A stretch of DNA of 64,000 nt from Bin80 sp965209015 (GCA_965209015.1 OZ242367.1:1364001-1428000); one strand, 5' to 3'. Shown: positions 9,915-19,276, numbered from the stretch's first letter. Notes: a model not told the origin generated them from the sequence alone. A program made the numbers and translations.

Positions 9915-10556
9915 AAGAACGATGGGATTGATGGTTGATCATGAAGAAGCGGTCCGTGGAGATCGTAGATTAGCCCGTCGGTTGCAGACCGCACAGTTAC
10001 GGCTGCAAGACAGCATGGCGAATCTGGACTATAATACGGCGCGTGGTCTGGATAAGCGGTTGATATTTCACTTGGCCAGTTGCCAGTGGATCCGGCGGCA
10101 GCAAAATGTAATCATCACCGGACCGACGGGAATCGAAAAAGGTTACGTTGCATATGCACTGGCGCATAAAGCCTGTTTAGAAAACTTCAAAAACCGCTAT
10201 ACGCGACTCTCTAGGTTCTTAGAGACAATCCAGATTACCCGGGAAGAAGGAACATACTTAACAAAGAATTGAAACAGCTTGCGCACATGGATGTACTGGT
10301 GCTGGATGATTAGGGACTTCACCGAATCAATCCGATGCAACAGCGGGGCTTGATGGAACTACCTGATGATCGCTACACCGTACGCTCTACAATTGTGACC
10401 AGTCAAACTCCGTTGGACAAATGGCACGAAATCGTGAAGGATACAACGTTGGCGAACGCAATCATGGACCGACTGGTCAACAATGCACATAAAATTAAAT
10501 AGTCTGGGGAGTTGATGCGGACGGTACAGGGACAGCAAGAATTTGAACGTGAACCC
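9915..10556 (+). pseudogene. istB: decayed istB (IS21 helper ATPase)
   Basis: Clearly homologous, base by base, to the intact istB at 18475-19233 from about its codon 40 onward (GLMVDHEEAVRGDRRLARRL and DDRYTVRSTIVTSQ are shared). It is dead in several ways: the 5' 40 codons are missing; the Walker A GPTGVGKSY has become GPTGIEKGY; a frameshift lies near 10262; and there are in-frame TAG stops at about 10309 and 10501. No istA lies upstream. This is an old copy of the same IS21 lineage as the 16.7-19.4 kb element. Confidence 0.85.
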
Positions 10557-10806
10557 TACCCATCAAGACGTTCACCTACAAGAAAAATAGGTGGCTTACC
10601 TCCGACGAATTGTGCGGCTCAACTGCATCCGCTTGGGGTGCTCAGTTCAATTGGGGTAGGTGTCCCAGTACGTCGGAATAGGCACCTAACTGTAACGATC
10701 TTGCAAAACCTCAATATCGTTGGGACCACAACATGTTACTATTTTCGCAGATCCTCGCCCAAGTATATCCGTTAGAACAAGCAATAAAACTGTGGTTTAC
10801 GAAATA

Positions 10807-12084
10807 ATGATACCTGTGAATCCCAATATTCTGGTCTGGGCACATGAGACCGCAGGGTTAACGTTAAAAGAGGCAGCAACTAAAATAAATGTTGTGGAGC
10901 ACAGCTTAGAGAGGATTGAGAGAGGGGAGAAGGCACCATCGCATTCAATGCTTCTCAGAATGGCTGACAAATATAGGCGCCCCCTCCTAACGTTCTATTT
11001 GGAAAATATCCCAATTGAATCAAACTATGGTGCAGACTTCCGTGGATTCTCTGAACAAATTACGCCCAAAGATAAGGCTCTGATTGCGGCATTATTGCGG
11101 TATGCGAAGGCTAGTCAGCAAATGATCGGGGCTACTTTAGAACTGGAAGAGGAGTGTGTTTCCCTTCCGTTTGTAGGTTGGTTGAGGCGGAAATGGAATT
11201 TGTCGACAGAGACGGAATCTTTGGAGCACGAACTTCAACAAATGACGCGGGACCAATATGAACTCCTCGTCCAAGATGCATTATGTGGACTAAATATGGT
11301 GCTGGGCGATCGGTGTACCCGCGAAAAGTACCATGAACAAACCGATCCATTATCCGCTTTCAAATTGCTTCGGTCCTCATGTGAGCACTCCGGTATATTC
11401 GTCGTTCTCAAAGGCAATCTAGGAAGCGGTCAAAGTCGACTATCCCCCAATCTATTTAGGGCGTTTGTGATTTCGGACGACATTGCTCCCTTTATGGTAA
11501 TCAACAAAGAGGATTCCATACCTGCCAGAGCGTTTTCTGTGTTACACGAAATCATCCATTTGCTCCTTGATCAAACCGGAGTCAGTAATATTAAGAAGGT
11601 AAACCCAATTGAAAAATTCTGTAATTATGTAGTTGGAGAATGGCTACTACCTATGGAGTTGATCATGGAAGAGGAAATCGGTTCACAGCAGGATGTCTCA
11701 AAACTTAAGGAAGTTATAGATCAGGTCTCTCAGCAACGAAATCTCAGTCACACCATGGTAGCACTAAGACTTTTGCAGGAACAAGTAATTTCACAGGTGT
11801 CTTTCTCACAACTTGAAGTTTATTATGCACAGGAGTGGGAGAAGTCTCAGCAAAGGAAGCGAAAAAGACAAAAAATCAAAGAAAGAAGGGGGCCCAATTA
11901 TTACCATGTTCGTCGCAGTGAACTGGGCAATGCGCTTCTTCAATTCACCAAGCGAATGATCCAGTCAGAGAACCTGACGGTCTCTAAGGCGGCGACAATT
12001 TTGTCAGTCAAACCCGGGCAGATCTTTAAACTACTCGATCCTTCAATAAAAAAGAGCGAGGGTTCGGTTGCTGTATCTCATTGA
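10807..12084 (+). CDS. XRE-HTH / ImmA-IrrE family metallopeptidase regulator
   Basis: A 425-residue protein combining an N-terminal XRE helix-turn-helix (about residues 5-65: AGLTLKEAATKINV...IERGEKAPSHS) with an ImmA/IrrE (DUF955) zinc metallopeptidase domain. The zinc motif HEIIH is at residues 247-251, followed by EKFCNYVVGEWLLP, which supplies the downstream family pattern. The ATG at 10807 is preferred because homologous proteins begin shortly before the HTH; an in-frame ATG at 10720 would add 29 unrelated residues. Proteins of this fused type are often the antitoxin/regulator half of modules whose partner is a DUF4411 PIN-like protein. Here the frame downstream begins exactly like such a partner but is cut off. 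It probably binds its own promoter; that is inference. Confidence 0.82.
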   Translation: MIPVNPNILVWAHETAGLTLKEAATKINVVEHSLERIERGEKAPSHSMLLRMADKYRRPLLTFYLENIPIESNYGADFRGFSEQITPKDKALIAALLRYAKASQQMIGATLELEEECVSLPFVGWLRRKWNLSTETESLEHELQQMTRDQYELLVQDALCGLNMVLGDRCTREKYHEQTDPLSAFKLLRSSCEHSGIFVVLKGNLGSGQSRLSPNLFRAFVISDDIAPFMVINKEDSIPARAFSVLHEIIHLLLDQTGVSNIKKVNPIEKFCNYVVGEWLLPMELIMEEEIGSQQDVSKLKEVIDQVSQQRNLSHTMVALRLLQEQVISQVSFSQLEVYYAQEWEKSQQRKRKRQKIKERRGPNYYHVRRSELGNALLQFTKRMIQSENLTVSKAATILSVKPGQIFKLLDPSIKKSEGSVAVSH

Positions 12085-12127
12085 CTCCAGTTCTGTTATC
12101 AGTGTTCACGACACCTACTACTCTAGC
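12068..12127 (+). pseudogene. truncated DUF4411 (PIN-like toxin) start
   Basis: Starting at a TTG that overlaps the last 17 bases of the regulator gene, the frame reads MLYLIDSSSVISVHDTYYS. A leading hydrophobic strand ending in Asp, then Ser/Asn and a DTYY segment, matches the N terminus of DUF4411 PIN-like proteins, the usual partners of XRE-ImmA fusions. After about 20 codons the coding sequence runs into the palindrome at 12123-12155 and the rest of the gene (normally about 160 codons) is gone. So the toxin half appears to have been destroyed while the regulator frame survives. Confidence 0.5.
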
Positions 12128-12155
12128 CTGAATCCCAGTTGGGAATTCAGGCTAG
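12123..12155. repeat. near-perfect palindrome sharing a 15-base sequence with 257-271
   Basis: CTAGCCTGAATCCCA and TGGGAATTCAGGCTAG face each other with two bases between them, one base short of perfect symmetry. The right arm TGGGAATTCAGGCTA is identical to 257-271. It may be two fused IS ends or a tiny MITE left by an excised element; it could also act as a bidirectional transcription stop. It sits exactly where the toxin frame is lost. Confidence 0.55.
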
Positions 12156-12410
12156 GGAGAGGATGCATCTTTTTTTGCCCCAAATTACCAAATTTACACC
12201 CTACGGCTCTCCTGTCACATGTAATCCCGGAGAACCCCGTCCAAATCCACCAGTTTTAGCCTAAATCAAGTTGAGGTGAATATTAAGGGGGGATATTCAC
12301 TTGGGCTAGGGAATGGGTGGTTCATTTCGTGAGGATTTGATGACTAACTTGGGAAGATTGTGCACCTTCAGGTGATTATTCATCACGATACTGTATCAAT
12401 GATTTAATAT
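12156..12410. other. intergenic stretch, no gene seen
   Basis: No plausible coding frame. Sequence between the cut-off toxin frame and the terminator of the second LRR-protease gene. A TTTTTTT run follows the palindrome at about 12170. Confidence 0.4.
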
Positions 12411-12440
12411 GAAAACCCACCAACTAGAATCTATGGTGGG
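12411..12440 (-). terminator. candidate Rho-independent terminator of the second LRR-protease gene
   Basis: On the minus strand CCCACC (12440-12435) pairs with GGTGGG (12421-12416) around a 13-base loop and is followed by TTTTC. It lies about 130 bases past the stop codon of the gene at 12573-16448, in the right orientation. Confidence 0.5.
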
Positions 12441-12572
12441 TGTCACAGGGGGAGAATGGATTTTGTAGTTACCCCGATCAGGAAGCCATTGCGAATCAGA
12501 TGTGAATGGTTATCCATAGGGTTCACAGTAGAAACGTTGGTTGATATCAACCAATTCCTCCTGAATAATTCA

Positions 12573-15500
12573 TCATCGCGTCCGCACGAAGCTTCCTGAT
12601 TGCGTTTGAGTTCCCACCTCCGAGTTTGCATGAATCGTATAGAAATATACGCCCGAAGGTAGGGATGTACCTTCCAGACGAATAGTCTGATGCCAACCGG
12701 CCGTAAGATCTACCGACGGTTGAACTAAGACACTCCGTCCGATCAAGTCAAATACTTCTATATCCAGAGTGACAGACCAGGGAAGATCTACAACCAGTAG
12801 CGTAGATTCTGAGAAAGGATTGGGATAGTTTTCATACACCGTGAACGATTCAGGAAGTCCATCCTGCTCTAAGGCAACGGGGCTGAAGACTTCAATATTA
12901 AATATTACGCTATCTGCTACCCCCGTGGCATCGGTAGCCTTGAAGGTGAAGGGAATTGGACTCGAGGTAATCTCCAATGGTATTCCATAAATCGTGCGGT
13001 TGGATGAATCATATTCCAGCCCACTGGGAAGAGAGGGAGTAAGAGTGTAAGTAATTGGTTGCACTCCTCCACGCGCCTCTGGAAGAGTCAACGGAGAAAT
13101 GGGTAGCGTGCGAGGGAACGATTGATCTCGGATATCCTCAACAAATTGCAGTGCTCTACATGTAGGTCCAGAGCGCCTTGGAATGCTGCTCAGCCACATT
13201 TGGAACTCATCATCGGCAGGAGCACAAAGATTTTGTCCGCCGAAAAGAAATATTTCCAAACTATCCAACTGCATAAAACTTCTGGGGATTGATCCTGTGA
13301 ACTCATTCTCATCTAGTCTTAAGGACTTAAGACTGGAAAGATTGCCAAGTTCAGACGGAATTGGGCCAGAAAAAGAATTTGTAGCCAAAGATAAATCCCT
13401 CAGATGTTCAAGGTTTCCGAGTTCAGAGGGGATTACTCCAGTGAGTGAATTGCCATCAAGATATAGCCCCTCTAATTGTTTGAGGTTCCCAAGTTCGGGT
13501 GGAATCGGCCCAGAAAGGGAATTGAATCTGGCCCCAATCGCGCGTAGATGTTCAAGGTTCCCGAGTTCGACTGGAATTTCTCCAGACAGAGAATTGTCAT
13601 GAAGATAGAGGTACCGAAGTTGTGTAAGATTTCCAAGTTCGGATGGAATTTCTCCTGAGAGAGAATTGTATCCTAAATTAAGCCACTCCAGTTGCTGAAG
13701 GCTTCCAAGTTCAGGAGGGATTGAACCCGTGAGGGAATTTTGATCAAGAAAGAGAGTCCTAAGGCGTTCAAGATTCCTAAGTTCAGTTGGAATTGATCCC
13801 GAAAGGGAATTTTCATACAAGTATAAATTCTGCAGTTGCTCCAAATTCCCGATTTTCGCGGGGATCTGCCCAGTGAGTAAATTATTATGCAGATATAAAT
13901 CATTAAGATTTTGGAGGTTACTCAGTTCAGAGGGAATTGGCCCAGAAAGAGAATTACGACTAAGATACATTCCTTTCAATTGTTCAAGATTTCCGAGTTC
14001 GGATGGGATTGATCCAGTAAGAGAATTACGACTAAGATATATTCCTCTCAATTGTTCAAGATTTCCGAGTTCGGATGGGATTGGTCCAGTAAGAGAATTG
14101 GCAGACAGGGATAGAACTTCAAGTCCTTCAAGATTTCCGAGTTCAGAGGGGATTACTCCAGTGAGGGAATTATCTCCTAGAGCAAGCCAAAATAGTTGTG
14201 AAAGATTCTCGAGTTCGGATGGGATTGATCCAGTAAGAGAATTGGCAGACAGGGATAGAAATTCAAGTTCTTCAAAATTTCCGAGTTCAGAGGGGATTAC
14301 TCCAGTGAGGGAATTATCTCCTAGATCAAGCCAAAATAGTTGTGAAAGATTCTCGAGTTCGGATGGTATCGGCCCTGAGAGGGAGTTGCTGGAAAGGTTT
14401 AGTCTCAGCAGTTTTTCAAGATTTCCGAGTTCATGAGGAATTGATCCTGTAAGCCCCTCATTTCCAGTTAGATTGAGGAAGCGTAAGTTTCTTAACATCT
14501 CTAATTCGGGCGGTAATACTCCAACGAGATTGTTATTCTCCATGGACAATGAAGCTAATAATCCCTCATTAAGTGATATACCAAACCAATTTGCGAGTTC
14601 TTCATCATTAGGAACCCTCAAAATATTCCAGTTATCATTCTGGGTCCAGTTCTCACCGCCCGTTGAGAGGTAAAATGATCTCAAACCTTGATGAACCAAT
14701 TCCAACTGTCGGTTAATCACTAGTGAAATCCTGTCAGCTACATCTTCAAAGGCTCCGTCACGAATATGTAAGTAGAATCGTACTATCTGGTCGGGAGGAG
14801 CATTCGCCCCGACTGTGAACTCAAAGCTTACTTCGGTTGAATCACCTCCAGTTAGAGAGCCAATCTCAGATTCAGATCTCCTCCATTGGACGAATGGATA
14901 AGACTCGGCTCCCACAAGCTCCACTTGGAGTTGATTCCCATCGGCGAGATGGTTCATGAGGTTGATTGTGATGGTCACTTGATCGTTTAACTCAATGATG
15001 CGATTCCCATCATCATCTTCCCATGTCCAATCTTGGAGACGTATCGCCGGAAGCGTTGGCTCTTGGACTGCTGATAGAGCATTGACAAACCCTCTCCCCA
15101 TTAGACCTTCAAATTCAGGATTCTCTGCGTCAATGTTTTCAGCAGACAACCGTATTTGCTCCCGAAGTGCATCGGGGGATGCATCTGGAAACATCGTTTT
15201 AACTAAGGCAGCAATACCAGCGGTTAGGGGCGAAGAAAATGATGTACCGTCGATGTAGATGTAATCGTTATTTGACCCCGTGGTATAAATACCAAATCCA
15301 GGAGCAAACACATTAACCAGTGTCCCCCAGTTGGAAAAATTTGCTCTGACACGCGTATCCTTGTTAGTAGCCCCTACCGAAAGAACACGCGGATGTAAGG
15401 CTGGATAAACAGGGTATTCATCTATGCTTGAATTGTCATTCCCTGCTGCGGCAATAACCAAGGCCCCCATGTCAGTAGCTAAGTTAATTGTTTGATTAAT

Positions 15501-16448
15501 AAAAATTGATAAGGCACCACCCCCTCCCCAACTTGCATTGATAATATTTGCACCGTTCGCAGCGCCATATAAAATACCTTCATATCCGGAGCACATAAAC
15601 CCGTCAGAATTAGGGCATGACACGTTGATGTGCATAAGTTCTGCATTCCAGGCAGCACCAGCTACTCCTATATTGTTGTCAGTCACAGCTCCCGCCGCGC
15701 CTGCAGCCGCAGTGCCATGATTTGCACTGGATGGAGTCTCTACCAACCCAGTGGGATCAGAATGATCCATGTTGGCAAAGTTAGCGCCATTCACATCATC
15801 TATAAATCCATTCTCATCATCATCCAAGCCGTTATTTGGGATTTCGTCTTCGTTTGTCCAGACATTGGCACGAAGATCCTCATGCCTCCATTCGCCCCCG
15901 CCGTCTACGATCGCAATCACTACTCGGGGATTCTGATCGGAGGATTTTACCCGATCCCATGCTGCGGGAAGGTTTAGAGCATTCAACTCTTTCTGTTCAC
16001 GAAACCCGGGATCATTCGGATCTATTCGTTTCCAATTGACAGATTCAAAGGTGCGATTCACTGGAATGGGTTCGGCGTAGACGATTCCAGGGGCAAAGGA
16101 TAGGTCACCAGAAACTTCTTGAGGAGTTTTATTGGCACTGTATCGGACATAGTAGGTACGGCGCAGAGACAGCAGATTACCCCTAGTTTTGGGAGTTGGC
16201 TCTACATAATCCAGAAATGGATATACCCGCTCTATTGAGTGCACTCCATAAGTAGCCGCCCTACGATCAAAAACCTGTAAACCCGTCGTGACGGTCTTTC
16301 CATGAAAGTCAGTTCCTGTCTCAAATTGTACTACTACAACGTTGGGTACATGGTCTGTTGAATGCTGAGCATGTACTACGCCGCCAAAAAGATGAATGAC
16401 CAATATCAGCAATAGTGACTGTCGGAATTGTGATTGAAGGATTCTCAT
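12573..16448 (-). CDS. secreted S8 protease with long plant-type LRR array and T9SS C-terminal domain (paralogue)
   Basis: A 1291-residue paralogue of the protein encoded at 5800-9327, alike along its whole length. Signal peptide 1-28 (SLLLILVIHLFGGVVHAQ). Peptidase S8 domain with Asp182 in IVDGGGEWRHEDL, His244 in HGTAAAG, oxyanion Asn337 in AAGND and Ser403 in GTSFSSP, so it should be active. An Ig-like domain, an LRR region of 16 repeats of 24 residues (11 in the paralogue), a putative Ig domain (about 1105-1190) and a T9SS type A domain starting ENYPNPFSEST follow. The length difference between the two proteins is almost fully explained by five extra LRRs. Part of the array is a recent two-repeat duplication (144 bp). 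Likely secreted and surface-attached or released; the target of the LRRs is unknown. Confidence 0.9.
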   Translation of the reverse strand: MRILQSQFRQSLLLILVIHLFGGVVHAQHSTDHVPNVVVVQFETGTDFHGKTVTTGLQVFDRRAATYGVHSIERVYPFLDYVEPTPKTRGNLLSLRRTYYVRYSANKTPQEVSGDLSFAPGIVYAEPIPVNRTFESVNWKRIDPNDPGFREQKELNALNLPAAWDRVKSSDQNPRVVIAIVDGGGEWRHEDLRANVWTNEDEIPNNGLDDDENGFIDDVNGANFANMDHSDPTGLVETPSSANHGTAAAGAAGAVTDNNIGVAGAAWNAELMHINVSCPNSDGFMCSGYEGILYGAANGANIINASWGGGGALSIFINQTINLATDMGALVIAAAGNDNSSIDEYPVYPALHPRVLSVGATNKDTRVRANFSNWGTLVNVFAPGFGIYTTGSNNDYIYIDGTSFSSPLTAGIAALVKTMFPDASPDALREQIRLSAENIDAENPEFEGLMGRGFVNALSAVQEPTLPAIRLQDWTWEDDDGNRIIELNDQVTITINLMNHLADGNQLQVELVGAESYPFVQWRRSESEIGSLTGGDSTEVSFEFTVGANAPPDQIVRFYLHIRDGAFEDVADRISLVINRQLELVHQGLRSFYLSTGGENWTQNDNWNILRVPNDEELANWFGISLNEGLLASLSMENNNLVGVLPPELEMLRNLRFLNLTGNEGLTGSIPHELGNLEKLLRLNLSSNSLSGPIPSELENLSQLFWLDLGDNSLTGVIPSELGNFEELEFLSLSANSLTGSIPSELENLSQLFWLALGDNSLTGVIPSELGNLEGLEVLSLSANSLTGPIPSELGNLEQLRGIYLSRNSLTGSIPSELGNLEQLKGMYLSRNSLSGPIPSELSNLQNLNDLYLHNNLLTGQIPAKIGNLEQLQNLYLYENSLSGSIPTELRNLERLRTLFLDQNSLTGSIPPELGSLQQLEWLNLGYNSLSGEIPSELGNLTQLRYLYLHDNSLSGEIPVELGNLEHLRAIGARFNSLSGPIPPELGNLKQLEGLYLDGNSLTGVIPSELGNLEHLRDLSLATNSFSGPIPSELGNLSSLKSLRLDENEFTGSIPRSFMQLDSLEIFLFGGQNLCAPADDEFQMWLSSIPRRSGPTCRALQFVEDIRDQSFPRTLPISPLTLPEARGGVQPITYTLTPSLPSGLEYDSSNRTIYGIPLEITSSPIPFTFKATDATGVADSVIFNIEVFSPVALEQDGLPESFTVYENYPNPFSESTLLVVDLPWSVTLDIEVFDLIGRSVLVQPSVDLTAGWHQTIRLEGTSLPSGVYFYTIHANSEVGTQTQSGSFVRTR
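13290..14460 (-). repeat. 72-bp coding tandem repeat array (LRRs of second protease)
   Basis: Sixteen 72-bp units encoding LRRs. The blocks beginning at 14134 and 14278 are exactly 144 bp apart and nearly identical, showing a recent duplication of two units. Neighbouring units near 13960-14090 are also almost identical. Confidence 0.85.
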
Positions 16449-16720
16449 AGTTGTTTATGAAATTTTCGCGATGAATCCGAGACTATTCCGTAAAGTTCCC
16501 TGTCATTCAAACTACCCGTAGAAGATTGCTACCAAGTAGGTCAGAGTACCTCTTATGTGATTATATATTAGGTAATTAGAGTTACGATTGACAGATTTCT
16601 AAGGAGTCATATTTGCATATTCTGCTTAAATTGTCGTCGTGAAAACGCTGCTTAATTCAACAATCGCTATTTCTTTACCTTAAATTCACCATTTACTTGA
16701 TAAACATGAGTATTACGACG
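16449..16720. other. upstream region of second LRR-protease gene
   Basis: AT-rich, without plausible genes. It must contain the promoter of the minus-strand protease gene, but no clear promoter boxes were found. It ends at the left terminal repeats of the IS21 element. Confidence 0.35.
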
Positions 16721-16723
16721 TAA

Positions 16724-16804
16724 GTGAGCCACTGAATACGATTGATGTGAGCCACTTATTCCGCGCAAGTGAGCCACTGAATACGATTGATGTGAGCCAC
16801 CCAT
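16724..16804 (+). repeat. left terminal repeats of the IS21 element
   Basis: Four copies of GTGAGCCAC with alternating spacers; a 52-base unit containing two of them is present twice in tandem (GTGAGCCACTGAATACGATT in each). These are the presumed IstA-binding sites of the left end. Confidence 0.8.
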
Positions 16805-16922
16805 TCCGTCATTGGATTGGACCTTTTGAGTTCATAGCTTGGGGATATACGCGTCGTATTATTCAAAACTCTCTCATCTTCGTATTCTTCGCATTTCATT
16901 TCACAAATTGCGAGGAATACCT

Positions 16923-18465
16923 ATGCCTACGAAACGAATTAAGATGAGAGAGATCAAACGTATTTTGGCCCTTCATTTTGTGGACAAGCTGTCCAACCGA
17001 GGGATTGCTCGGTGTGTAGGGATCAGTCGTGCTTCGGTAGCGCGTCTTCTTGAGCGTGCAAAGCGTGCGCAGTTGACGTGGCCATTACCTGCGGACATAA
17101 CCGATGCAAAGTTGGAGGCAATGCTCTACCCTCCAACGACAGGAGATGCGTCGGTAGCGCGTCCGGTCCCGAACTGGGTTGAAGTTCGGAGAGAATTGGC
17201 ACAACACCGATCACTCACCCTTCATCAAGTGTGGACGGAGTACATTGAGGAGCATCCAACGGGCTATCAGTATAGTCGGTTTGCAGAGTTATATCGTAAC
17301 TGGCGCTCCACGCAGGTAGATCCTGTGATGCGCCTAACGCACAAAGCGGGCGAGCGATTATTTGTGGATTACTCGGGGAAGAAACCCACCATTACGGATC
17401 CAGACGGTGGGGTTCGGGAGGTGGAACTGTTTGTGGCCGTACTGGGGGCATCTGGGTATCTATATGCGGAAGCCACGGAGTCACAGAAGGTCGCGGATTT
17501 CTGCGGATCAATTCGTCGGACCTTTGAGTTTTTCGGAGGCGTTCCGAAAGTGATTGTTCCAGACAATCTAAAATCCGCGGTGATCAAATTCCGTACGGAC
17601 GACACACCGATTCTGAACGAATCTTTTCATGATTTGGCAGAACATTACAACGTACAAGTATTTCCTGCACGTCCCAGAAAACCAAGAGATAAAGCGAAGG
17701 CAGAAGGCGGAGTTCTCTTGTTGCAGAGAAAAGTTTTGGGCGCGCTGCGAAACGTAACCTTTCACAGTCTTGCAGAGCTCAATGAAGCGATTTTGGAGCA
17801 GGTTCAGGAACTCAATCAAGCTCCGTTTCAGAAGCATAATACAACGCGTGCACGCCTGTTTGAAGAGATGGATCAACCGATGCTACGTCCATTACCCCAA
17901 GAGCCTTATGAATTTGCGGTCTGGATCCATAACCGGAAGGTCTCCTTTCATTACCATATTCAAATTGACAGACACCATTATAGCGTACCGTACACCTACC
18001 TGAATCAGCAGGTGAGTGCACGCGTGTCTGCAAAGACGGTGGAGATTTTTCATGGCGAGACCCGAATCGCATCTCACCTACGGGAGAGAGCGAAAGAGAA
18101 GTATACGACCGTTGAACAGCATATGCCGAAAAACCACCAAGACTTATGAATCGTGGTCACCGTCGCGATTTGTGAATTGGGCCAAACAGGTCGGTCCTTC
18201 AACCACCGCACTGATTGAAGAAATCTTTGCGCGAGCTTTCGTTCCCGCACAGGTGTTTCGGCGCTGCATGGGAATTCTTAGACTGGGACGTGAATTTGGC
18301 AATTCCGTTCTGGAACAGGCCTGTGAACATGCCTTGAATCAGAACCGATTGACGACGGGGGCGGTGAAGAAACTGGCCAAACAAATCGCGGACGAATCTC
18401 AGCAATCCCCGTCTCCAATTGAACATAAAAATATTCGGGGTGCAGACTATTATTCATCTAACTAA
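16923..18465 (+). pseudogene. istA: IS21 transposase IstA, frameshifted near its C terminus
   Basis: The ATG at 16923 (preceded by GAGGA) starts a typical IstA: N-terminal HTH (MREIKRILALHFVDKLSNRG), then the integrase-like DDE core with Asp in LFVDYSGKK, Asp in VIVPDNLKSAV and Glu in the KPRDKAKAEGGV segment, then the IstA C-terminal beta domain (IQIDRHHYSVPYTYL). The frame ends at 18147-18149 right after HMPKNHQ, while the next frame continues exactly where the family does, TYESWSPSRFVNWAKQ, to a stop at 18463-18465. One extra base between about 18125 and 18147 explains this. Either it is a mutation or a +1 recoding site; the former is more likely. The catalytic core itself is intact. Confidence 0.85.
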
Positions 18466-18474
18466 CCAAACTCT

Positions 18475-19233
18475 ATGCTCTTACACCCAACCCTCTTGAA
18501 ACTTGAACAGATGCGGCTCAACGGCATGGCCGCCGCCCTACGGGATCAACTGGATACCCCAGATATAGACACCATGCCGTTCATGGATCGTTTGGGACTC
18601 ATGGTCGACCACGAAGAGGCGGTCCGGGGAGACCGACGATTAGCCCGTCGGTTACACACCGCAAAACTGCGTCTTCAGGCCAACATGGCGAATCTGGACT
18701 ACAGCGCGTCTCGTGGACTGGATAAGCGTCTCATGCTCCATCTATCAAGCTGTCAGTGGATTCGCCGTCAGCAAAATGTCATCATTACGGGGCCGACTGG
18801 AGTTGGGAAAAGCTATGTTGCTTGTGCACTGGCACATAAGGCGTGTCTGGAAAACTTCAATACGCGCTACTACCGACTCTCCCGACTCTTAGAAACCCTG
18901 CAAACCGCGCGCAAGGAAGGCGTTTTCTTGAAAGAATTGAAACAGCTTGCGCGCATGGATGTATTGGTATTGGATGACTGGGGACTCCATCAGATTGCTG
19001 CGCATCCTCAACGAGACCTTATGGAACTACTTGATGATCGCTACACCGTACGGTCTACCATTGTGACGAGTCAGTATCCCTTGGAGAAATGGTATGAGAC
19101 CATGGAAGACCCTACGCTGGCAGATGCAATCCTAGATCGACTGGTCAACAACGCACATAAAATTGAACTGACGGGAGAGTCCATGCGCAAAGTACAAGGT
19201 CAACAAGAATTGAAGAACGAATCCATCTCATAA
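18475..19233 (+). CDS. istB: IS21 helper ATPase IstB
   Basis: A 252-residue AAA+ ATPase that assists IstA in target-site selection. The DnaC/IstB pattern is clear: an N-terminal helical region, Walker A GPTGVGKS at 106-113, Walker B VLVLDDWG at about 163-170 and sensor-region DDRYTVRSTIVTSQ. Length is normal for the family and no defect is visible. It begins 9 bases after the istA tail, as is usual in this family. The decayed copy at 9915-10556 derives from the same lineage. Confidence 0.92.
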   Translation: MLLHPTLLKLEQMRLNGMAAALRDQLDTPDIDTMPFMDRLGLMVDHEEAVRGDRRLARRLHTAKLRLQANMANLDYSASRGLDKRLMLHLSSCQWIRRQQNVIITGPTGVGKSYVACALAHKACLENFNTRYYRLSRLLETLQTARKEGVFLKELKQLARMDVLVLDDWGLHQIAAHPQRDLMELLDDRYTVRSTIVTSQYPLEKWYETMEDPTLADAILDRLVNNAHKIELTGESMRKVQGQQELKNESIS

Positions 19234-19276
19234 TGCAACCCGTCTTGCATACATACTGTGCACGACTTCGCCGACG

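Noticed and set aside
13873..14436. 187-codon plus-strand frame with repeated SRFPSSEGI segments
   Set aside because: Antisense shadow of the LRR array; its periodicity is that of the 72-bp repeat.
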